From: Methylotenera_A sp040079935
GTDB lineage: Bacteria > Pseudomonadota > Gammaproteobacteria > Burkholderiales > Methylophilaceae
Assembly: GCA_040079935.1 (NCBI GenBank)
Contig: JBEBJI010000008.1
Location: 19,383 to 83,382, forward strand
Length of the DNA: 64,000 bases
Direction of reading: 5' to 3'
Part shown: piece by piece, positions 31,548 through 40,617 of the stretch
Numbering within the stretch: position 1 is the first letter of the stretch
How the letters are laid out: each line of letters starts with the position of its first letter
Program-made: the position numbers and the translations under genes
Notes under the pieces: model-generated
Databases searched by the model: none
Told to the model about the DNA's origin: nothing
Seen by the model: only the letters and a program-made list of their open reading frames with translations

Positions 31548-33362
31548 ATGAAGCAATCCCATATAGAAGTAACTGAACGTATCATAGAGGTTAGCCGCCC
31601 AACACGTTCAGCCTATTTACATCGTTTAGATGAAATTGCGAACCGGCAACGTGGAGCGGATCGCCTAGGTTGCGCGAACGTGGCGCATGCATTTGCTGCG
31701 ATGCCTGCTAATGATAAGTTACGCGTGGTAGCAGAAAAAGCGCCGCATATTGGCATTGTGACTGCGTATAACGAAATGCTTTCTGCGCATCAGCCTTATG
31801 TAAATTACCCTGATATTATTCGCGATGAAGCACGCAAACATGGAGCTACCGTGCAAGTGGCAGGCGGCGTGCCAGCTATGTGCGATGGCATTACGCAGGG
31901 CGAACCTGGTATGGAGATGTCATTATTTAGCCGTGATGTGATTGCCATGAGCACGGCGATTGCGCTTTCTCATGACGTGTTTGACGCAGCATTGTTGTTA
32001 GGTATTTGCGATAAAATCGTACCAGGCTTGCTCATTGGCGCATTAAAATTTGGTCATCTACCTTGTGTATTTGTACCTGCAGGCCCAATGAGTACGGGTT
32101 TGGATAACACCGCAAAATCTAAAGTGCGCGAAAAATATGCGCAAGGCTTGGTAGGTCGCCCAGAGCTGTTGGCTTCAGAAAATGCCGCTTATCATGGTGC
32201 AGGCACTTGCACATTTTATGGAACGGCCAATAGTAATCAAATGCTATTGGAAGCCATGGGCTTGCATGTGCCAGGTGCGGCATTTATTCATCCTCATGAT
32301 GGTATGCGTGAAGATTTAACGCGAGAAGCTGTTAAATTGGTGCTGAACATCACGCACAAACAAAATTTTACGCCGATTGGCAGACTGGTAGATGAACATG
32401 TGATTGTGAATGCCATGGTTGCTTTGTTAGCCACTGGTGGCTCAACAAATCACCTGATTCACTGGGTCGCAGTTGCGCGCGCGGCGGGCATCATCATTGA
32501 TTGGACAGATTTCTATCATCTTGCCAAAACTACGCCACTATTGGCGAGCGTGTACCCAAATGGTAAGGCCGATGTCAATGAATTTCAAAATGCAGGCGGT
32601 CCGGGCTTTGTCATCCGTGAACTGATTGAGGGCGGCTATATGTACCCAGATGTTTTCACTGTGGCTAAAGGTGGCTTACATGAATTCGGTAAACAACCAG
32701 TGAAAGAAGACGGAAAATTGGTGTGGAAAGAGTTCCCGGCAGAAAGTGGTGATGAAACTATCGTTCGTACAGTTGGACATCCCTTCAATGAATCAGGTGG
32801 ACTGCGCCTACTAAAAGGTAATTTAGGCCGTAGCGTCATTAAGATTTCTGCTGTGCCAGTAGATCGCCATATTATCGAAGCGCCAGCGATTGTTTTTGAC
32901 AGCCAAGAGGAGTTGCTTTCAGCCTTTGACAGAGGTGAGTTAGAGCGTGATTTTGTTGCCGTTGTGCGTTTCCAAGGTCCTAAAGCTAACGGCATGCCCG
33001 AGTTACACAAATTAACACCACCGCTTGCCGTATTACAAAACCAAGGCTTTATGGTGGCGATTGTAACGGATGGACGCATGAGCGGCGCATCAGGTAAAAT
33101 ACCTGCCGCAATCCATCTAACGCCAGAAGCATCTGCGGGTGGTCCGTTAGCTAAAGTGCGTACTGGTGATGTTATTCGTTTAAATGCAACGGTTGGCATG
33201 GTTAATGTGCTGGTAGATGAAGATGAATGGGCAGAGCGCGAAGTTGCTGAGCTTTCAGATGCTAAACGGTTTAATAATGCGCATGGCTTTGGTCGTGAGT
33301 TGTTTGGTGGAATGCGGCGCAATGTGCTTTCGGCCGAAGAAGGTGCTATCACTTGGTTGTAG
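31548..33362 (+). CDS. edd: 6-Phosphogluconate dehydratase (Edd)
   Basis: The 604-residue IlvD/Edd protein carries Fe-S cysteines within VPAMCDGITQGEPGMEMS (C near residue 122), ILLLGICDKIVPG (C near residue 150) and TCTFYGTANSNQM (C near residue 222). C-terminal signature text is VTDGRMSGASGKIPAAIHLTPE. It converts 6-phosphogluconate to KDPG, the first Entner-Doudoroff step. Length and the six-carbon-specific text GTCTFYGTANSNQ separate it from IlvD. It is followed by eda after 29 bp. In RuMP-cycle methylotrophs this pair cleaves hexose phosphates to pyruvate, an inference for this cell. Confidence 0.97.
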   Translation: MKQSHIEVTERIIEVSRPTRSAYLHRLDEIANRQRGADRLGCANVAHAFAAMPANDKLRVVAEKAPHIGIVTAYNEMLSAHQPYVNYPDIIRDEARKHGATVQVAGGVPAMCDGITQGEPGMEMSLFSRDVIAMSTAIALSHDVFDAALLLGICDKIVPGLLIGALKFGHLPCVFVPAGPMSTGLDNTAKSKVREKYAQGLVGRPELLASENAAYHGAGTCTFYGTANSNQMLLEAMGLHVPGAAFIHPHDGMREDLTREAVKLVLNITHKQNFTPIGRLVDEHVIVNAMVALLATGGSTNHLIHWVAVARAAGIIIDWTDFYHLAKTTPLLASVYPNGKADVNEFQNAGGPGFVIRELIEGGYMYPDVFTVAKGGLHEFGKQPVKEDGKLVWKEFPAESGDETIVRTVGHPFNESGGLRLLKGNLGRSVIKISAVPVDRHIIEAPAIVFDSQEELLSAFDRGELERDFVAVVRFQGPKANGMPELHKLTPPLAVLQNQGFMVAIVTDGRMSGASGKIPAAIHLTPEASAGGPLAKVRTGDVIRLNATVGMVNVLVDEDEWAEREVAELSDAKRFNNAHGFGRELFGGMRRNVLSAEEGAITWL

Positions 33363-33391
33363 CTGTTTGAAAATATAAATTAGAGAGAAAC

Positions 33392-34018
33392 ATGAATACA
33401 TTAGATTTAGCCAATCATGGCCCAGTAATTCCAGTTATTGTGATAAATAAAGTTGAAGACGCCGTGCCAATGGCAGAGGCTTTACTTGAGGGCGGTATTA
33501 AAGTGCTCGAGGTAACGTTGCGTTCATCATGCGCCCTACAAGCCATGGAACAAATCGCGAAGCACGTACCCGATGCAATTATGGGCTCTGGCACTGTGCG
33601 CAATTTAAAAGATGCACAGGCGAGTTATGACGTAGGCTGTAAATTTGCCGTAAGCCCAGGTTACACTTCAGAGCTTGGTCAATTTGCACGTAAAATCGGC
33701 CTGCCATTGTTACCAGGTATTTCTACTGGCTCAGAAATTATGATGGCCAATGCAGACGATTATTTCTTCTTAAAACTGTTCCCTGCAGTGGCAGTTGGCG
33801 GTATTAATTTGCTAAAAGGTTTTGCGGGCCCGTTTGGCGATGTGAAATTTTGCCCAACAGGTGGTGTAACAGTTGAAAGCGCGCCTCAGTTTTTAAGTTT
33901 ACCAAACGTAGTGGTTTGTGGAGGCACTTGGCTAACGCCAGCAGATGCGGTAGCTAGAAAAGATTGGGAGCATATTGCTAAATTGGCCAAAGAGGCGAGC
34001 GTCATTAAACCAGCATAA
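33392..34018 (+). CDS. eda: KDPG aldolase (Eda)
   Basis: The 208-residue class I aldolase has VLEVTLRSSCALQAM (the catalytic glutamate near 45), FAVSPGYTSELGQFA and FFLKLFPAVAVGGINLLKGFAGPF, with Schiff-base Lys in FLKLFPA near residue 131. GTVRN substitutes the usual GTVL. It splits KDPG to pyruvate and glyceraldehyde 3-phosphate. It is co-transcribed with edd and followed by a strong terminator. Confidence 0.96.
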   Translation: MNTLDLANHGPVIPVIVINKVEDAVPMAEALLEGGIKVLEVTLRSSCALQAMEQIAKHVPDAIMGSGTVRNLKDAQASYDVGCKFAVSPGYTSELGQFARKIGLPLLPGISTGSEIMMANADDYFFLKLFPAVAVGGINLLKGFAGPFGDVKFCPTGGVTVESAPQFLSLPNVVVCGGTWLTPADAVARKDWEHIAKLAKEASVIKPA

Positions 34019-34037
34019 GCTGAGGTTAAGTTACAAT

Positions 34038-34068
34038 AAGGGCTTTGCGATATGCATAGCCCTTTTTT
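34038..34068 (+). terminator. Rho-independent terminator after eda
   Basis: AAGGGCT and AGCCCTT (7-bp stem, 13-nt loop) followed by a T-run, 20 bp after the eda stop. Confidence 0.88.
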
Positions 34069-34080
34069 ATTGGGTTTGGA

Positions 34081-34764
34081 GTGAGTTTGAACTTAGAATT
34101 ACAACAATATAAAACATTGGTGTTCGATTGCGATGGTGTGGTGCTAAACAGTAATCAAACCAAAATTGATGCTTATTATGAGGTGGGCAAACGCATGGGC
34201 GGTAGCGATGCGCAAGCGCAAGCCTTTGTGAATCATCATGTCACTAAGGGCAGCTTTCCGCGTAATGGAAAAATCGAATATTACTTTGAACACATCATCA
34301 AACAGCCCCTTACCGACGCGCTGATGCAACAATATTTGCAAGCATTTGAAGAAGTGTTGGGTGATACGCTCATGCATTGCGAAGTTGCCACTGGGTTGGA
34401 CGCATTAAAAGTGGCAACGCCACGAGCCGCATGGATGTTGCTTTCTGGAGGCGATCAAGCTGAACTACGCAAAATATTTCCGCGTCGCAATTTGGCACAT
34501 TTGTTCGAGGCGGGTATATTTGGCGGGCCAGATAAAAAAGACGACGTGCTAGCGCGCGAAAAAGCGAATGGGAATATACAGTTCCCAGCCTTATTTTTGG
34601 GCGATAGCAAATATGACCATCAAGCTGCAACCCGCGCTGGTATTGACTTTGTGTTTTTAAGTGAGTGGACGGAAGTGCCCGATTGGCAAGATTATTGTGC
34701 GAAAAATAAAATTACTACGCTCGGCAATGTTTCTCAATTACTTACGCAAAGCAGTTTAAAATAA
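34081..34764 (+). CDS. HAD-superfamily phosphatase
   Basis: The product has up to 227 residues. The first motif is VFDCDGVVLNSN (nucleophile D near residue 16), motif II is AWMLLSGGDQAEL with the conserved Ser, and motif III/IV is ALFLGDSKYDHQAA. These are standard for haloacid-dehalogenase phosphatases of the Gph/CbbY type. The GTG start at 34081 is directly against GGAG, so TTG 34087 may be the actual start. It precedes the GT2 gene by 5 bp, suggesting a role in a lipid-linked sugar pathway, but the substrate is unknown. Confidence 0.8.
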   Translation: MSLNLELQQYKTLVFDCDGVVLNSNQTKIDAYYEVGKRMGGSDAQAQAFVNHHVTKGSFPRNGKIEYYFEHIIKQPLTDALMQQYLQAFEEVLGDTLMHCEVATGLDALKVATPRAAWMLLSGGDQAELRKIFPRRNLAHLFEAGIFGGPDKKDDVLAREKANGNIQFPALFLGDSKYDHQAATRAGIDFVFLSEWTEVPDWQDYCAKNKITTLGNVSQLLTQSSLK

Positions 34765-34769
34765 CGCTT

Positions 34770-35492
34770 ATGCAGATAAATCAAGTCTCCGTGGTAATTC
34801 CTGTTCGTAACGAAGAAGGTAACGTGGCGAGCCTTATTGGTGAAATTGACGTCGCGTTAAAGCAAATAAAACACGAAATTATCTATGTAGATGATGGCAG
34901 TACCGACAACACCTACAGCCAATTGAAATCGTTGCAAACGCAATTTACGCAGTTAAAAATCGTGCGTCATGCGCAAAGCTGCGGGCAAAGCACAGCGGTG
35001 CGCACAGGTGTAAAAGCCGCCCAATTTGCATGGGTAGCGACCCTAGATGGTGACGGTCAAAACGATCCTGCGGATATTCCTAAATTAATTGCGGCTGTAG
35101 CGGACGGCGTCGATTTGGTGGGTGGCAATCGCCGCGCCAGCCGCCGTGATACTTGGGTTAAGCGCATGTCATCTGTGATTGCGAATACAGTACGCTCTAA
35201 AATGTTGCGCGATGATACGCCTGATACGGGATGTGGATTGAAGTTATTTAAACGCGATGCATTTTTAGACTTGCCTTATTTTGATCATATGCATCGTTTT
35301 TTACCTGCACTAGTTAAACGTCGTGGCGGCAAAATAGTTTCAGTGCCAGTTGCGCATCGCAATCGCGAGCACGGTAAATCTAACTACGGCACGATTGATA
35401 GATTGTTGGTTGGCATTGTTGATTTATTTGGCGTTGCTTGGTTGCAGCGGCGCGCCAAAATCCCGCAGATTATAGAAGACAAGGTTATCTAA
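34770..35492 (+). CDS. Family 2 glycosyltransferase (polyprenyl-phosphate sugar synthase-like)
   Basis: The 240-residue enzyme has the GT2 nucleotide-binding text VVIPVRNEEGNVASLIGEI, YVDDGSTDNTY, TLDGDGQNDPADIP and the acceptor region GCGLKLFKRDAFLDLPYFDHMHRFLPAL, ending in HREHGKSNYG. This matches dolichol-/undecaprenyl-phosphate sugar transferases (DPM1/ArnC/GtrB type) except that it lacks the C-terminal transmembrane pair. It would charge a polyprenyl phosphate with a sugar at the cytoplasmic face. The next two genes fit as a membrane carrier and a GT-C acceptor transferase. Confidence 0.88.
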   Translation: MQINQVSVVIPVRNEEGNVASLIGEIDVALKQIKHEIIYVDDGSTDNTYSQLKSLQTQFTQLKIVRHAQSCGQSTAVRTGVKAAQFAWVATLDGDGQNDPADIPKLIAAVADGVDLVGGNRRASRRDTWVKRMSSVIANTVRSKMLRDDTPDTGCGLKLFKRDAFLDLPYFDHMHRFLPALVKRRGGKIVSVPVAHRNREHGKSNYGTIDRLLVGIVDLFGVAWLQRRAKIPQIIEDKVI

Positions 35493-35494
35493 TT

Positions 35495-35842
35495 ATGCAA
35501 ATCGTCAATGATGGTATCGGCACCTATTTTTCGCATATTATCAATGCGCTTAATCATTATATTATTGGCATGCCAAGCATAGATTTAATTTGGTTGGGTA
35601 TTGGTTTATTAGGCCAGTGCTTGTTTATGGCGCGATTTATTGTGCAATGGATACACAGCGAGCGGCATCAACAAAGCCTGATTCCCGTCAGTTTTTGGTA
35701 TTTAAGTTTGCTTGGCGGCTTGATAGTGCTTGCTTATGGCCTGCATAAGTTAGACCCAGTGATTATTCTAGGTCAATTGCCGGGCACTATTGTGTACTCC
35801 AGAAACTTGGTTTTAATTCACCGTAACAACAAAAAGTCGTAA
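35495..35842 (+). CDS. Lipid A biosynthesis N-terminal domain (LAB_N) membrane protein
   Basis: The ATG at 35495, two bases after the GT2 stop, gives 115 residues; a longer frame overlaps GT2. The domain reads LIWLGIGLLGQCLFMARFIVQWIHSERHQQSLIPVSFWYLSLLGGLIVLAYGLHKLDPVII, matching LAB_N, with three transmembrane segments and the QW/SE pattern. LAB_N proteins go with GT2/GT39 genes in lipid-linked sugar modification and may act as flippase-like subunits. The trio here is the typical arrangement. Confidence 0.87.
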   Translation: MQIVNDGIGTYFSHIINALNHYIIGMPSIDLIWLGIGLLGQCLFMARFIVQWIHSERHQQSLIPVSFWYLSLLGGLIVLAYGLHKLDPVIILGQLPGTIVYSRNLVLIHRNNKKS

Positions 35843-35853
35843 AGTGTTCATAC

Positions 35854-37278
35854 GTGTTACGCGATTTAAATAAAGCTTACCCAGTATTTTTTTGGACGAC
35901 TCTCGTTGTCTCTATAGTCGTATTTTTCTGGGGCTTGGGCAGCGTCGATTTAATGTCGCTCAACGAAGGGCGGCGCGCTCTTGCGATTCAAGAAATGGTT
36001 GCAAGTGGCAATTGGCTGTTGCCGCATCTCAATGGCGAATTATATTTAACCAAACCACCGCTGCTGTATTGGCTTTCATCCACTTTTGCTATGCTAGGCG
36101 GCGTAAATGAATGGACATTACGCGTACCATCAGCGTTAGCTGCTATTGCAGTGTTGGTCACGGTTTATCATTACACACTTAAGCAAGCAGGACCGTGGGC
36201 TGCATTGTTTTCAGTGCAGATTTTAGTCGCCAACCTTGGCTTTGTGATGCTGGGGCGCCGTGCGGAAATAGAGATGCTGCTAACTACGCTCTGTGTCGGC
36301 TCTATTTTATCCGCCTTGCAATACATACAAACTCAATCTAGCAAAAACTGGATTTACCTCAGCTATTTTCTGTTAGCTTTAGCGCTGATGACCAAAGGGC
36401 CTTTGGTGTTGCTGTTGGTGACTTTGCCGCTATTGGTCGCGGCTATTCATACAAAAAATCTGCGCATCAAAACAGTTTTGTTAAACTGGCGCGGCTGGTT
36501 GATTTTCCTTCTCGTTGGCTTGATATGGTATGCGGCTGTGAGCTGGAAATTAGGCTTCGATATATGGGAAAAGGTAGTCCAGCGCGATATGTTAGACAAA
36601 ATGCAAAGTGATACTGCAAAGCCGTTATTGAGTTATTTGGGCTGGATTGCAGTTGATTTTATGTTACTAATCGCTTTGTTTTTGGTGCGAGCAAAAGAAT
36701 TTTTTAAGCAACAAATGCAGCAACCACATCAGCTTATTTTGGTATTGGCAGTAATTTTGCCTTTCATACTATTTTCATTATTTAGTAACAAACATGCTAA
36801 ATACTTGCTGCCGATATATCCAATCATTGCGATTTTGTTGGCAATTAAACTTAGCGTTATTTTTCATGCGGCAAAAGAAAACACAAAAAAAATTATCGCA
36901 ATTACAGGATTGTTGTTGCCAGTTGGCTTTGCGGTTTTTTATGCATTATTAGAGCCTAAAATATTTGCTTATCGGGTCGCGACCTTCCCCGTTTTTAGCC
37001 AGTGGATTTCTAGCTTTAAAGACAGCGAAATATATGCATATCAAGAAATCGATAGTCGATTGGTTTATTATGCTAAAAGACCTATTAAAGTCATGGATAA
37101 AACCATGTTGGTGCAGGCAAAAAACGCACAGCAATCGTTTTTATTGTTGGTGGAAAGTGACAATTTAGACGCGGTAAAAGCAGTTTCAGATTGTAAGGTG
37201 CAAGAATTTAGCCCGTATCTGAAAAAGAAAAAATCTTTAACAGTTTTAGGCTTTGGACAGGCTTGTAAAAATAGTTAA
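35854..37278 (+). CDS. GT39/ArnT-like membrane glycosyltransferase
   Basis: The 474-residue polytopic protein starts at GTG. It has about eleven hydrophobic segments. The first periplasmic loop reads SLNEGRRALAIQEMVASGNW, then LYLTKPPLLYWLSS. This is the PMT/ArnT signature, but the usual D-E start reads N-E. Such GT-C enzymes transfer sugars from polyprenyl phosphate to an acceptor, for example lipid A. It ends the GT2-LAB_N-GT39 trio. Product and acceptor are unknown; ugd follows. Confidence 0.85.
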   Translation: MLRDLNKAYPVFFWTTLVVSIVVFFWGLGSVDLMSLNEGRRALAIQEMVASGNWLLPHLNGELYLTKPPLLYWLSSTFAMLGGVNEWTLRVPSALAAIAVLVTVYHYTLKQAGPWAALFSVQILVANLGFVMLGRRAEIEMLLTTLCVGSILSALQYIQTQSSKNWIYLSYFLLALALMTKGPLVLLLVTLPLLVAAIHTKNLRIKTVLLNWRGWLIFLLVGLIWYAAVSWKLGFDIWEKVVQRDMLDKMQSDTAKPLLSYLGWIAVDFMLLIALFLVRAKEFFKQQMQQPHQLILVLAVILPFILFSLFSNKHAKYLLPIYPIIAILLAIKLSVIFHAAKENTKKIIAITGLLLPVGFAVFYALLEPKIFAYRVATFPVFSQWISSFKDSEIYAYQEIDSRLVYYAKRPIKVMDKTMLVQAKNAQQSFLLLVESDNLDAVKAVSDCKVQEFSPYLKKKKSLTVLGFGQACKNS

Positions 37279-37305
37279 TATATTGATTAAAATAGAGAAA
37301 TTTTA

Positions 37306-38634
37306 ATGAAAATTACGGTAGTTGGCACGGGATATGTAGGCTTGGTCAGCGGCACTTGCATGGCCGAGGTCGGTAACGACGTGCTGTGTTTGGATGTGGA
37401 TGCAGCAAAAATTAAAATTTTGGAAGATGGCGATATTCCAATTCACGAGCAAGGTTTGCTCGAGATGGTGCGCCGCAACGTGACTGCAGGGCGCTTAAAA
37501 TTTACCACTGATGTTAAAAAAGCAGTTGAATTTGGCGATGTGCAATTTATCGCGGTAGGAACGCCGCCCGATGAAGATGGCGCGGCCGATTTGCAATATG
37601 TAGTCGCAGCCGCCAGAAATATTGGCAAATACATGACTAATTACAAAGTCATCGTCGACAAATCAACCGTGCCTGTGGGCACGGCGGATAAAGTAAAAGC
37701 TGCGATTGCGGAAGAACTTGCGGCACGAAAAATGACTACAACATTTAGCGTGGTTTCTAACCCGGAGTTTTTAAAAGAGGGCGCTGCGGTTGAGGATTTT
37801 ATGCGTCCAGACCGCATCGTGATTGGCGCTGAGGATGACGCTAGCAAAGAGACGATGCGCGCCCTGTATGCGCCGTTTCAGCGCAATCACGAACGGCTTG
37901 TGCTGATGGATGTGCGCTCGGCTGAGTTGACCAAATACGCGGCCAACGCCATGCTGGCAACGCGTATTAGCTTTATGAACGAGCTGGCAAATTTGGCGGA
38001 GTTGTTGGGCGCGGATATTGAATCTGTACGCAAAGGTATCGGCTCAGATCCCCGTATTGGCTACGATTTTCTCTATGCAGGTTGCGGTTATGGCGGTTCG
38101 TGTTTTCCTAAAGATGTAAAGGCGCTGATTAGCACGGGAAAAGATAGCGACTACGATTTAAAAGTGCTAAATGCTGTGGAAGCTTCTAACGACGCGCAGA
38201 AGCAAGTGTTGACCAAGAAAATTAAACACCATTTTGGTGAAAATTTAGCCGGTAAGCACTTTGCAGTTTGGGGTTTAGCATTTAAACCCAACACTGACGA
38301 CATGCGCGAAGCGACGAGCCGAGTACTAATTCACGATTTGTTGCAAGCAGGCGCGACGGTGACTGCGTATGATCCAGTCGCGATGCAAGAAGCAAAGCGC
38401 ATTTTTAAAGATACGGCTGGGTTAAGTTATACAGAAACGCCAAATCAAGCGCTCAATAACGCAGATGCTTTGGTGATTGTGACGGAGTGGAAAGAATTTA
38501 GAAGCCCTAATTTTTCTCAAATAAGACAAAAACTTAAGGCTAATATTATTTTTGATGGCCGTAATATGTACGATCCGCAGGCAGTCAAAAGTGCGGGCAT
38601 TGAGTACCGTTCCATTGGTCGTTTAACTCAATAA
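37306..38634 (+). CDS. ugd: UDP-glucose 6-dehydrogenase
   Basis: The 442-residue enzyme has the NAD-binding VVGTGYVGLVSGTCMAEVG, KSTVPVGTADKV, NPEFLKEGAAVEDFMRPDR, the catalytic Cys in GYGGSCFPKDVKAL near residue 266 and the UDP-binding tail FKPNTDDMREATSR. It oxidises UDP-glucose to UDP-glucuronate. Length and all motifs match TuaD/Ugd. The stop is adjacent to the next start codon (0 bp gap), so the epimerase is translationally coupled and UDP-galacturonate is the likely pathway product. Confidence 0.97.
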   Translation: MKITVVGTGYVGLVSGTCMAEVGNDVLCLDVDAAKIKILEDGDIPIHEQGLLEMVRRNVTAGRLKFTTDVKKAVEFGDVQFIAVGTPPDEDGAADLQYVVAAARNIGKYMTNYKVIVDKSTVPVGTADKVKAAIAEELAARKMTTTFSVVSNPEFLKEGAAVEDFMRPDRIVIGAEDDASKETMRALYAPFQRNHERLVLMDVRSAELTKYAANAMLATRISFMNELANLAELLGADIESVRKGIGSDPRIGYDFLYAGCGYGGSCFPKDVKALISTGKDSDYDLKVLNAVEASNDAQKQVLTKKIKHHFGENLAGKHFAVWGLAFKPNTDDMREATSRVLIHDLLQAGATVTAYDPVAMQEAKRIFKDTAGLSYTETPNQALNNADALVIVTEWKEFRSPNFSQIRQKLKANIIFDGRNMYDPQAVKSAGIEYRSIGRLTQ

Positions 38635-39636
38635 ATGAAAGTGTTGCTAACAGGTGTTGCAGGCTTTATTGGCTATCATGTTGCTATTCAATTACTTGAG
38701 CGTGGCGACACTGTAATTGGCGTTGATAACCTGAATGATTATTATGATGTGCGTTTGAAAGAGGCTAGGTTAGCGTCAATTCAAGCGCAAACAAATGCAA
38801 AAAAATTTAAGTTTGTAAAATTAGATTTGGCCGAGCAAAATCCAACTTTAAAGTTATTCGAAACTGAGAATCCTGACAACGTCATTCATCTCGCCGCGCA
38901 AGCTGGCGTGCGCTATTCGCTAGAAAATCCGCATGCTTACATCAACAGCAATATCGTCGCATTCACCAATATTTTAGAGGGCTGCAGGGCAATCAAGCCG
39001 CAGCATTTAGTGTATGCCAGCTCGTCCAGCGTATATGGAGGTAACACCAAATTGCCGTTTTCTGAGAGCGACAATGTCGATCACCCCGTAAGCTTGTATG
39101 CTGCCACCAAAAAAGCCAACGAGCTGATGGCGCACACTTACAGCCATTTGTATGGGATTCCAACTACGGGGTTGCGTTTTTTTACCGTGTATGGACCGTG
39201 GGGCAGGCCAGACATGGCACCGTTTTTATTTGCAGATGCCATTTTGAACGGAAAGCCAATCAAAGTGTTTAATCATGGGGACATGATGCGCGACTTTACT
39301 TACATCGACGACATTGTAGAAGGTGTGATCCGTGTATTAGATAAACCTGCAACGCCTGAAAAACATGCTCTGGGAGGCAATATCCATGCGCCTTACAGGT
39401 TGTTCAATATTGGCAACAATAAACCAGAACAACTTTTAGATTTTATAGCGATGCTAGAAAATGCGATTGGCAAAACCGCACAAAAAGAATTGTTACCCAT
39501 GCAAGCAGGCGATGTAAAAGTCACTTATGCCGATACCTGCGCGTTAGAAGCGTGGGCTGCCTTTAAGCCCAGCACGCCTTTAAAAGTTGGTGTGGAAAAA
39601 TTTGTAAACTGGTATCGAGGTTTTTACCTTAGCTAG
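38635..39636 (+). CDS. NAD-dependent epimerase (UDP-glucuronate 4-epimerase type)
   Basis: The 333-residue SDR protein has G-x-x-G-x-x-G in LLTGVAGFIGYHVA, VIHLAAQAGVRYSLENPHAY, the SSS/YxxxK pair (ASSSSVYGG, LYAATKKANE) and TVYGPWGRPDMAPFLF. This matches CapI/WbnF 4-epimerases. It probably converts UDP-GlcA to UDP-GalA, following ugd. A palindromic element (39364-39402) encodes HALGGNIHAPYR in frame in a variable loop near residues 244-256, just before FNIGNN. Homologues typically have a short linker here. Confidence 0.9.
   Translation: MKVLLTGVAGFIGYHVAIQLLERGDTVIGVDNLNDYYDVRLKEARLASIQAQTNAKKFKFVKLDLAEQNPTLKLFETENPDNVIHLAAQAGVRYSLENPHAYINSNIVAFTNILEGCRAIKPQHLVYASSSSVYGGNTKLPFSESDNVDHPVSLYAATKKANELMAHTYSHLYGIPTTGLRFFTVYGPWGRPDMAPFLFADAILNGKPIKVFNHGDMMRDFTYIDDIVEGVIRVLDKPATPEKHALGGNIHAPYRLFNIGNNKPEQLLDFIAMLENAIGKTAQKELLPMQAGDVKVTYADTCALEAWAAFKPSTPLKVGVEKFVNWYRGFYLS
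39364..39402 (+). repeat. Palindromic element, copy 10 (in frame in epimerase gene)
   Basis: CATGCTCTGGGAGGCAATAT followed by CCATGCGCCTTACAGGTTG. The left arm and core are intact and the right arm partly decayed. It encodes HALGGNIHAPYR, in the same orientation and frame as the hldE and hrcA copies. Confidence 0.92.
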
Positions 39637-39641
39637 ATTGG

Positions 39642-40616
39642 CTATTGCAGATTGATGATATGCAGCATTTTTTGAAAAACAACACTTATTGAGAATTCTG
39701 ATTGCACTCGGCGTTTGCCATGCTCTCCCATACTCGCTAATTGTTCCCTTTCTTTATACATCTGACTAAGTAAAGTGCCCCATTGATTATCAGTCGCTAA
39801 ATAGCCACTGATGCCATTTTCAACCACATAAGCATTTACGCCAGACGGCGACGAAATTACGGGTAAGCCAGCCGCCATGTATTGTAATACTTTTAGCGCG
39901 CACTTTCCTTTCGTCCAATTATTTTCAGACATAGGCGCCAAGCCTACATCCGCTTTGCGCAATGATAACGCCTCGGTTTTTTCGCTCCATCTTTCATTGA
40001 TGATATTGAGTATGGTGCTTGATAGTTCGAAATCCGCGATAATTTTAAGTTGTAAGTTTGGGATGGTTTGTGCAGCAATTTCAAGTGACGGAATAATCTC
40101 TGCGATGTATTTTTTAGTGGATTGACTACCAATCCAAACTAACTCAAATGCAACGTTACTTTTTTGAAAAGTTAAATTGTATTTACCTATATCTAAAGAA
40201 GTTGGAATGATGCTTACATTAGCATTATATTTTTTTGCCTCGTTAGCCAAATATTTATTACCAGCAAAAATGTAGTCGCAATTTGAAACGGTGGCTGCAA
40301 AACGCCGCATCCTAGTTTTTGAGTATGAGCCATCGGTATTGCAGAAAATGGCGTCATCGAAATCAAATATTAATTTTTTTGATAGTTTGCGAAGCAGCCA
40401 AAATATGGGGCTGGGGAATGTTTTGCGAAGTAGAACGACGACATCGGCTTGGCTGGCAGCAAATAAAGTATTGATGATAGAAATAATGCCGCCAGAAATA
40501 GTGGCGTGTTTTGGCTTCCAGCCAGCCTCTATAAACTTGGGGAAATACTGTAAAGCGCGGTAACGCGTGGCTGAAGAGTTTTCACCTTTTGAGACGAACA
40601 AAATAACTTTTTTCAT
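39642..40616 (-). CDS. Family 4-like glycosyltransferase
   Basis: From ATG 40616 (immediately after the methyltransferase stop; a longer frame would overlap it) the product is 324 residues. The N-terminus VILFVSKGENSSATRYRALQYFPKF is typical of GT4 enzymes that bind NDP-sugar without a strict donor. The end has the E-x7-E-like region ALKVLQYMAAGLPVISSPSGVNAYVV, common in GT4 transferases. Its role is probably addition of a sugar to a surface polysaccharide or lipid; the substrate is unknown. It may share the transcript of the upstream methyltransferase. Confidence 0.8.
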   Translation of the reverse strand: MKKVILFVSKGENSSATRYRALQYFPKFIEAGWKPKHATISGGIISIINTLFAASQADVVVLLRKTFPSPIFWLLRKLSKKLIFDFDDAIFCNTDGSYSKTRMRRFAATVSNCDYIFAGNKYLANEAKKYNANVSIIPTSLDIGKYNLTFQKSNVAFELVWIGSQSTKKYIAEIIPSLEIAAQTIPNLQLKIIADFELSSTILNIINERWSEKTEALSLRKADVGLAPMSENNWTKGKCALKVLQYMAAGLPVISSPSGVNAYVVENGISGYLATDNQWGTLLSQMYKEREQLASMGEHGKRRVQSEFSISVVFQKMLHIINLQ

Positions 40617-40617
40617 G

